A stretch of 64,000 bases of DNA, taken from Theobroma cacao (Eukaryota > Streptophyta > Magnoliopsida > Malvales > Malvaceae). Below, piece after piece: positions 57,719 through 64,000 of this stretch; the first letter of the stretch is position 1; each line of letters starts with the position of its first letter. The notes below the pieces were generated by a model. The model did not search any database. It had not been told where the DNA came from and saw nothing but the letters and a program-made list of their open reading frames with translations. The stretch covers positions 849,531 through 913,530 of the forward strand of contig NC_030855.1 of NCBI RefSeq assembly GCF_000208745.1. The letters run 5' to 3'. The translations under genes were made by a program, and so were the position numbers.

Positions 57719-59214
57719 ATTAAAAAACTTGATCATCAACATCCCCTTAGCTATAATGAGGATATTAAACAAAATGAAACTCTTTTCTGCAATGCTTGCT
57801 ATTAGGAAATTTTTGATCAGCACTATGTTTGTGAAGATTGCAAATACTACTACATGAAACATGCACTACATTGCTCTATAAGGTGTCATACCCTCTTCAC
57901 CACCAGCATCCTCTCAAGCTCTACACCAACATAGCTGGATTTATATGTTATGAATATAGGGACCATTCTGGTGGGTTTGTTTACATGTGCATTCTATGTG
58001 ATTTCAAACTTGATGTCAAATGTGCCATTGCTCCAATTGCATCTAAAAATGAGAGCCAAAGGCTAATAGAGATGGAAAGACTCTCCAAGGTATGCCCTTT
58101 CAATCAAGGTCATAAGCTAGAGTTTTTCAACCGTATACCCCATTTGAAATATTTGGAATGCCATGCTTGCAAGCTGCCAATCGTGGGTCCAGGCTATACA
58201 TGTCATGATTGTTCTTACACCTTCCTTCATGAATCTTGTCTTGCACACATGAGGGAGATGCAACACCCATTTCATCCATTACACCCCCTTCATCTGCAAT
58301 TTCACTACTATCGTAATTGTTCTGCTTGTGGATTTGATATCTTTAACAACATTTGTTATAGCTGTCAATAGTGTGATTTTTGCCTTCATCTTGATTGTGC
58401 TAAATCTTTGAAGTTGGCCTTAAAATTGAAGTCTCATCAGCATAATCTTTATTATTTCGGACCAAATACTGCAAATCCATACATTATATGTAACAAATGC
58501 CAAAACCATATTGGTCGTGCACCTTCCTATTACTGCATGGAGTGCTGCATGCGTTTGCACTTCAAATGCATTCTCATACCACATTCAATTAAATCCAAAT
58601 GTCACGTTCATCCTTTGACTCTTAAAGATCATTTTGTGGAAGACGATTCAGGAGAATAATATTGCAACATTCGCGAAGAAGAAAGGAACTCAAAAAATCA
58701 TGTCTATTGCTGTGACAAGTGTGATGAACAATTTGTTGCTCACATCGAATGCATACTTTCTACAGTAAGTTTATCACTATCATTTTCTATGTAAATTTTT
58801 TCTATACCATATTATTGATTTTTTTTAGAAGAAAATAAGAATCTAAATTACACATACACATCACATGATCATATCTACCACCTCTTTCGTTGATTGGAAA
58901 TTATTAATCTATCTACTTTGATCAATTCCAATCTAATAGGCTTTATACTTTACATATGGCGAACACTTCTTTATCTTATTTTTTTAAGAGGTAAGATGAA
59001 ATTTTTGTGTGCTTGGTAAACCTTATTATTGAAATTTTTAGTTATATAGTTTGTGGACAAATTATACATAGACTGCATATGCTAAAATTTACAATTTATT
59101 TTCTTGGAAGAGTATAATATTTCTGAAGTGTATTTTTCTAAAACCCAACAAAATCTATGCTTTTAGGAGGAAGAAGTTGAACCAGCACTAGAGCCTTCTT
59201 TCATTCAGAATTAA
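57719..59214 (+). pseudogene. DC1 gene copy 4, no PP2 domain (disabled)
   Basis: Exon 3-equivalent at 57719-58764 (acceptor TAATGCAG, donor ACA|GTAAGT) encodes six DC1 domains in the style of the fusion genes, then an intron, then an acidic tail exon at 59167-59214 (EEEVEPALEPSFIQN, stop). Lesions: TAG at 57803-57805, a 1-base deletion near 57849, TAG at 58369-58371, TAA at 58657-58659, and loss of several cysteines (for example YEYRDH for a CxxC). Exons 1 and 2 are not found; the retroelement complex ending at 56908 sits in intron 2. The tail exon is what the fusion genes appear to have lost when they gained PP2, so this copy shows the older gene structure. Confidence 0.85.
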
Positions 59215-59640
59215 TCTATGCTCCATCCATGCTGAAAGCTAAAGGAATTAACAAAAGAGCGATAGAGTGATAAAGAAAATCCAACCATGGAGGAATAAAT
59301 AGAGGGTAACATCAGCAAAAGAACCCTGCTAATAAACATGTTCTTATAGTTATATGCATTTAAACTTTGACATTGTGGTGTGATGTTTTTCTCTTATAAA
59401 CTTTGTTGAAATATGCCATTTACAAATTATAACAACAACTAAGACTAGAATTAACCATTTACCTTTAGTTAGAGTTTGGAGAGAAAGTATATGTGAAAAA
59501 AAAAACAAAGGCTCTCGAGTTTCTCTATTACTTCATGAATTTATACATGTAGACAATTTAAGCAGATATTACAAGTTAACCAATTTGAACTAAGTTAACT
59601 TATATCGAGGAGTGGTAAAGCCCTTACATAAAATGATACT
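59215..59640. other. Downstream flank of DC1 copy 4
   Basis: 59215-59310 retains decayed acidic-repeat sequence like that at 2142-2288; the remainder is AT-rich with no gene. Confidence 0.4.
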
Positions 59641-60440
59641 ATCGTAACATGTGGGTCCAAGAACCCATCCGCTAGATGTGAAAAACTAGGAGTCATCACT
59701 AATCTTTTTTATTTAGGTGCCATCAGCCACTTATTAAATTTATTCTATTCAATGAAGTTATAAATTAATTTTAGATTCGTCTAAAAAATAATGACCTAGT
59801 TTACGAATTTTAGAATTGGGTTCAGAAGTATGGCTACGCACGAGGAAGGATTAGTACCCCCTTGATGCCCATTCCATGAACGGTACCATTTAATCATATG
59901 TTATCCTGTTTTAACCTTAACTTTTACTTTTATTCTTATGTTTCCTTAATTATTATTTATTTATTTTATTCTTTACTTTATTAGCAAATTAAAATATTTT
60001 TATTCGGTTTTATGGGTGTGACATGCACATGATGCAATTATGAAAAGCATGGCATAAACTCTGGATAATGCCAAACAAAAACCTGTTATTAAGGACATTT
60101 TCCAAATCCATCCATCATACTAGCGAGATCCGAGGATACTCTCTCACCAGGGAAATACTTGAGAAACTCACATTTGTAAGTTTAACGAGTAAATCTCATC
60201 ATCAAGGTAGTCGTCTACAAGTAAAAATAATATTTTCATGAACACAAATCCTAACACAAGCAAAAGCCCTTTATTAAGGACATTCTTCGAGTCTTCCCAT
60301 CAAACTGGTGGGACTCGAAAGTATCCTCTCACCTAGGAAATTTTCTAAAGGAACTCGCCTTTGTAAGCTCCTTCAAAAAGTCCTATCATCGAGGCTTAGA
60401 CCTGCACACCCAATTCGTCTATATGCCGTGATATCTGAAT
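59640..60440 (-). repeat. Gypsy LTR fragment
   Basis: Minus-strand relative of the ends of the LTRs at 39957-42455 and 51906-56908 (CGTAACATGTGGGTCC, then ACGGTACCATTTAATC near 59880). It ends where a Copia integrase begins. Two imperfect copies of an AAGGACATT...CAAATCCATCC-type stretch occur near 60090 and 60270. Confidence 0.6.
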
Positions 60441-60449
60441 GATGCAACG

Positions 60450-63400
60450 ATGGTGTTTCATATAATTCAAGTTTGTCTTGATGTCTCTTATAAGGAAAAT
60501 TTAGTTTGTTATATTTGTCCTTTAGCTAAACAAAAATGTTTACCTTTTCTAGTACATTTGAAATCTTCCAAAGCTCCATTTGATTTAATACACACTAATG
60601 TTTGGGGACCTTGCTATATTAAATCAATACATGGACATCAATTTTTCCTTGCCATTGTTGATGATTTCACAAGATTCACTTGGGTTTTTCTTATGAGATC
60701 TAAATCTGATGTTGCATCCATTATACCTTCTTTCTCTAATATGTTAAAAAACCAATTCAATAGCACTATAAAGGAGCTAAGTTCAGACATTGGGACAAAA
60801 TTTAACTTGTTTAAATTTTATGCTTCTAATAGAATAATACATACTTTGTCTTGCGTAGAAACACCTCAACAAAATGGTGTTGTTAAAAGAAGGCATCAAC
60901 ATTTAATAATTGTGGCTAGATCCTGATTATTTCAATCATCCTTACCTATTAGATTCTGGGAACATGTTGTTGTAGCAGCAACGCATTTAATTAATAGAAT
61001 TCTTACAAGTGTTTTTAATAACAAAAGAACCCTATGAGATGTTATATCACAAAATTTTTTCTTATTCTCACCTTAAGGTCTTTGGGTGCTTATGTTTTGC
61101 TTCAACTCTTTCTAAAGATAGAAGAAAGTTTCAACATCAAGCTAAAAAGTGTATTTTTTAAGATATCCAGTGAACACTGTGAATGACATCAATGATTCCA
61201 CATTAAAAATTACCACAAGCCCATCATTGATTTGTCTAATAGTTCTTTTCCAACACTGATTTTTCAACATTGCATACTGATCATGTAAGTCATAATGATG
61301 CATCAACCATTGTTAATTGCACTTCATCTACACCAGTTTCTACTTCAAGTTCACCTTATCTTCATGATATAGGTAATGATGATGAGCCTCTTTCTGATTC
61401 TGTTAATCATAGAACCCTCCTTTAAAATGACCATTATAACCTTGATACAGAGAATACCATTTCAATCCTTAATTTTTCTCACGAACCAACCTTAAAGGCA
61501 AAGTACTAGACAAAAGAAACTTCCCAAATATCTTGTAGTTTATGATCACTCATTTTCTTGTAATCTTGCATTGCTTAAAACCATCACTGCACATCTTATA
61601 CAAAACCATATTTCCATTACAAAACTTTCCAGTACTCATAAAAGCTACACTATAGCATTATCAGATAATCCATAACTTACCTTTTATCATCGGGTTATTT
61701 AATTTTTTAAGGGGGAGGATGCCATGTACACAGAATTAAAGGCTTTAGAAGAAAATAAGACGTGGACATTCATGTCTCTTCTTTCTAGTTTTCAACCCGT
61801 TGACTATAAGTGGGTTGATAACTCTATGATATAGAGCTATTTGGACTTAATTTTGATAATAATTTAACTTAATTCTTGTAGTAATGCATAAAAAATAGTG
61901 GATTTTATTTAATTATTTTAAATTAGTTAATTTAGATGCTTCAATCTAATCTTAGTTAATTTTATGCTTAATTGGGTGTTAATGTGATTAAGATAGGTTG
62001 TTGTTAATTTATTCGTGCTTTTGTAGGTTTTTAATGAAGGAAGAATTTTAATGGAAGAAGGAGAGCAATTTCAGGGTGCAGACTTTCCTTGCACATATTT
62101 TGGTATTTTGATCATAACTCTCTCTACAAAGCTCCAAATGGATGATTCTTGGACCATTGGAAAGTTAAGAGAAAAAGATACAACTTTCATGTTTACCATT
62201 TCATCTAATTCGGCTTGGAAGGTGATCAAAAATCTTATCAAAGTTGAAGCACTACAGCAGTCCAAGAGTAATTGCAATTTCTACTAATTAATGGGTCGAG
62301 GCTACCACTCACATAGTCTGATGAGGAAATCTTAATTTGAATTGACTTCTTGCTTCATCTAACTTGACCCAACTTCAAAGTACTATAAAAACAACCTTTC
62401 ATAGGACTTTTAGAGAGAAGAAGGAGACACCAGATTGACAACTGAGATTCAAGTCACAAAATCATTGAAAACAAAGTATCATTGGAGCTAAAAAGAAACT
62501 GAAAGATTCAAGAAGATTTAGAGATCAAGAGTTTCACTTTTGGAGTTTCTTTATTCTTGATTTTTCTTAGCTTAGTTTCAATGTTTAAAATTTATTTGAT
62601 GATGATGTGTGACTTGATGGGGAACTAATTTATTTATCTAAGATTTTGATTGAACTCAATACGTAGTCTAATTTTTTTTATCTCTCTTTTGGTTATGTTT
62701 GATGGATTTAAGTTATTTATTTTATTCTGTTCTTAATGCTTCTAATTACCTGATCACCAATTAGATTGAATTGGAAACCTAAGTTAAACTTTGACGAAGG
62801 AGATTTAGGTAAACTTTAAATAGAATAGCGTATGATCGAATGCACTTAGTTGATTAGGTGATTTAATTTGCATATAGGGTAGATATACACCTATAAGCCA
62901 TATGTAGCTAGAATTAGAGCCTAAATTTAATGAATCTTTCTCTAATTTAATTTGCATAGAAAATAGTAAATTAATTGAGAGATATATTTTTATGAGAAAC
63001 TCGACAAAGACTTGTAAATAATTTATGACTCTAGGTTAGCAACTTAATCCATTAAGCTAAGTTAAGAGAGAGAGAGACAATAATCAGATGAAGTATTGAG
63101 GGATACCATAATCTTAGGTCTAAAAGTCAATCAAGTTTAGAAAAGTAATTTTGCTGAGTAAATTTATAGTAGTTTTAGTTTTTAAATTTTATTTTTCTAA
63201 TTCAAAATTTTAGTGTTTGGATAAAATTAGGGTGTGTAATTTTAGTAATTAATAGAAAGAATTAATTCAATTCTCTGTGGGATCGACACTCTACTCATCA
63301 TTATAATATTTTTACGATATGTATACTTGCATGGGTAGAAAATTAAACAACATAGGTTTTCAAAGTAAAATTGCATGTTGATGAAACTGTTGAGAGGTAT

Positions 63401-64000
63401 AAAGCAAGGTTGGTAGCCAAGGATTTTATTGAAAGAGAAAGGTTTGATTATAATGAAACTTTCAGCCTTGTTGTTAAACATACCATAGTTCCAATGTTCT
63501 TTGCTTTAACTGATATTTGTTGGCATCTCTCACAACTTGATATTGACAATGCTTTCCTATATGGTGATTTGCATGAGGATGTTTTTATGGATTTGCCTCA
63601 AGGGTATATTGTCAAAAGGGAATACGCATCCAATGCTAGATTAGTTTGCAAGCTTCATAAGTTCTTGTATGGCCTTAAACAGGCATCAAGGTAATGGAAT
63701 ACAAAATTCACAGAACGTTTGATGAATTATAGATTTGTGCAATCTAAAGTTGACTACTTTCTCTTTACCATGAATTCTGGGGACAAGTTCATTGGTTTAC
63801 TACTCTATGTTGATGACATAGTGATAACTAGCTCAAGTCTAGACCTTGCAATGATAGAAATCATTTGCATAAAAGTTTTAAACTTAAAGACATACAAACA
63901 CCAAAGTACTTCCTAGGCTTGGAAGTAGCAAGATGCAATAAAGGCATTTTTTTGTGTCAAAGGAAATATGTTCTAGATCTATTAAATAAACATGGAATGC
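60450..64000 (+). pseudogene. Copia pol polyprotein (broken, continues past window)
   Basis: 60450-60926 carries ICPLAKQKCLPF and the integrase core (FFLAIVDDFTRFTWVFLM, LSSDIGTKFN, ETPQQNGVVKRRHQ, with GVVKR where GVVER is usual); stops and frameshifts follow to about 61560. At 61730-61815 the reverse transcriptase begins (EDAMYTELKALEENKTWTF, DYKWV) and resumes after the insertion at 63358 ([50 protein letters not shown], then a stop, LLYVDDIVITSSS). The YVDD box is intact but the frame is broken after LKQASR. Confidence 0.88.
61816..63352 (+). mobile_element. Athila-like Gypsy solo LTR inside Copia
   Basis: Starts TGATAACTCTATGATATAG and ends AATTAAACAACA; flanked by TGGGT (61811-61815) and TAGGT (63353-63357), a target duplication with one mismatch. 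Removing it restores the Copia codons for KWVFKVK. The end segment CTGTGGGATCGACACTC followed by TACGATATG and ACTTGCATGGG is typical of Athila/Tat LTR ends. 1537 bases, no coding domain. Confidence 0.8.

Larger units (their letters stand above)
60440..64000 (+). mobile_element. Second Copia retrotransposon, plus strand, 5' truncated
   Basis: Contains the GAG-pre-integrase end, integrase, a proline/serine-rich spacer and reverse transcriptase, and runs past the window end. It is split at 61816-63352 by an Athila-like LTR. The 5' part abuts a Gypsy LTR fragment. It is a different subfamily from the minus-strand Copia at 45-51 kb, judging by its protein sequence. Confidence 0.85.

Noticed and set aside
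62051..62287. 78-codon frame in the Athila-like LTR
   Set aside because: It lies within the LTR and has a competing frame on the other strand; short LTR frames of this kind are usually chance.

Overview
The window is nuclear DNA from a flowering plant, almost certainly a eudicot. It is AT-rich, has spliced genes with GT-AG introns, and contains a CC-NB-LRR-type resistance gene, Cys/His-rich DC1 (C1-like) proteins, a phloem-protein-2 (PP2/Nictaba-type) domain, and nested Copia, Gypsy, LINE and SINE retroelements. A woody species, perhaps Malvaceae, is possible, but the sequence does not settle it.

Layout. 1-1529 is the 3' end of an NLR gene (winged helix with MHD motif, then LRRs), followed by an orphan acidic tail exon like that of the DC1 genes (2076-2288). 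4929-6282 holds two exon-like stretches of an unrecognised gene. From 7.5 to 39 kb there are three tandem copies of one large six-exon gene: copy 1 at 7558-12212, copy 2 at 20903-25715, copy 3 at 34335-39103. Exon 1 encodes six DC1 domains, exon 2 is a short linker, exon 3 encodes six more DC1 domains, exon 4 is a linker, and exons 5-6 encode a complete PP2 domain. All splice phases agree. Copy 3 has no visible lesion and would encode about 936 aa. Copy 2 has one nonsense codon (codon 52). Copy 1 has a 1-base deletion and two nonsense codons. A fourth DC1 copy (57719-59214) and a tiny relic (31513-31970) lack PP2 and end instead in a short acidic tail exon.

The most interesting structure is how PP2 sits in these genes. 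In each fusion copy, exons 4-6 lie inside a long imperfect inverted repeat (arms about 0.5-0.6 kb). The left arm starts just after the exon 3 splice donor and the right arm ends about 0.8 kb past the stop. The PP2-less paralogues share the outer part of the left arm and then diverge at an ATTAAT. This suggests that a mobile or foldback-type cassette brought in the PP2 exons and replaced the old acidic tail. The cassette arms were later hit by a LINE fragment (copy 2, 14-bp target duplication) and by a small gag-only LTR element (copy 1).

Between copies 2 and 3 and after copy 3 lie two diverged copies of a promoter-bearing block with no DC1 gene behind it; one contains a SINE whose empty site is preserved in the other. 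From 40 kb on, retroelements dominate: a solo Gypsy LTR (TSD TGTCC), a Copia element split at its YVDD codons by another LTR (TSD CATAT), a Gypsy 3' end with tandem repeats and an LTR split by an inverted relative of that LTR (TSD TGGGC), then a second Copia element split by an Athila-like LTR.

NLR, DC1 and PP2 families are all linked to defence in plants, so the region reads as a fast-evolving immune-type cluster. That functional link is inference.
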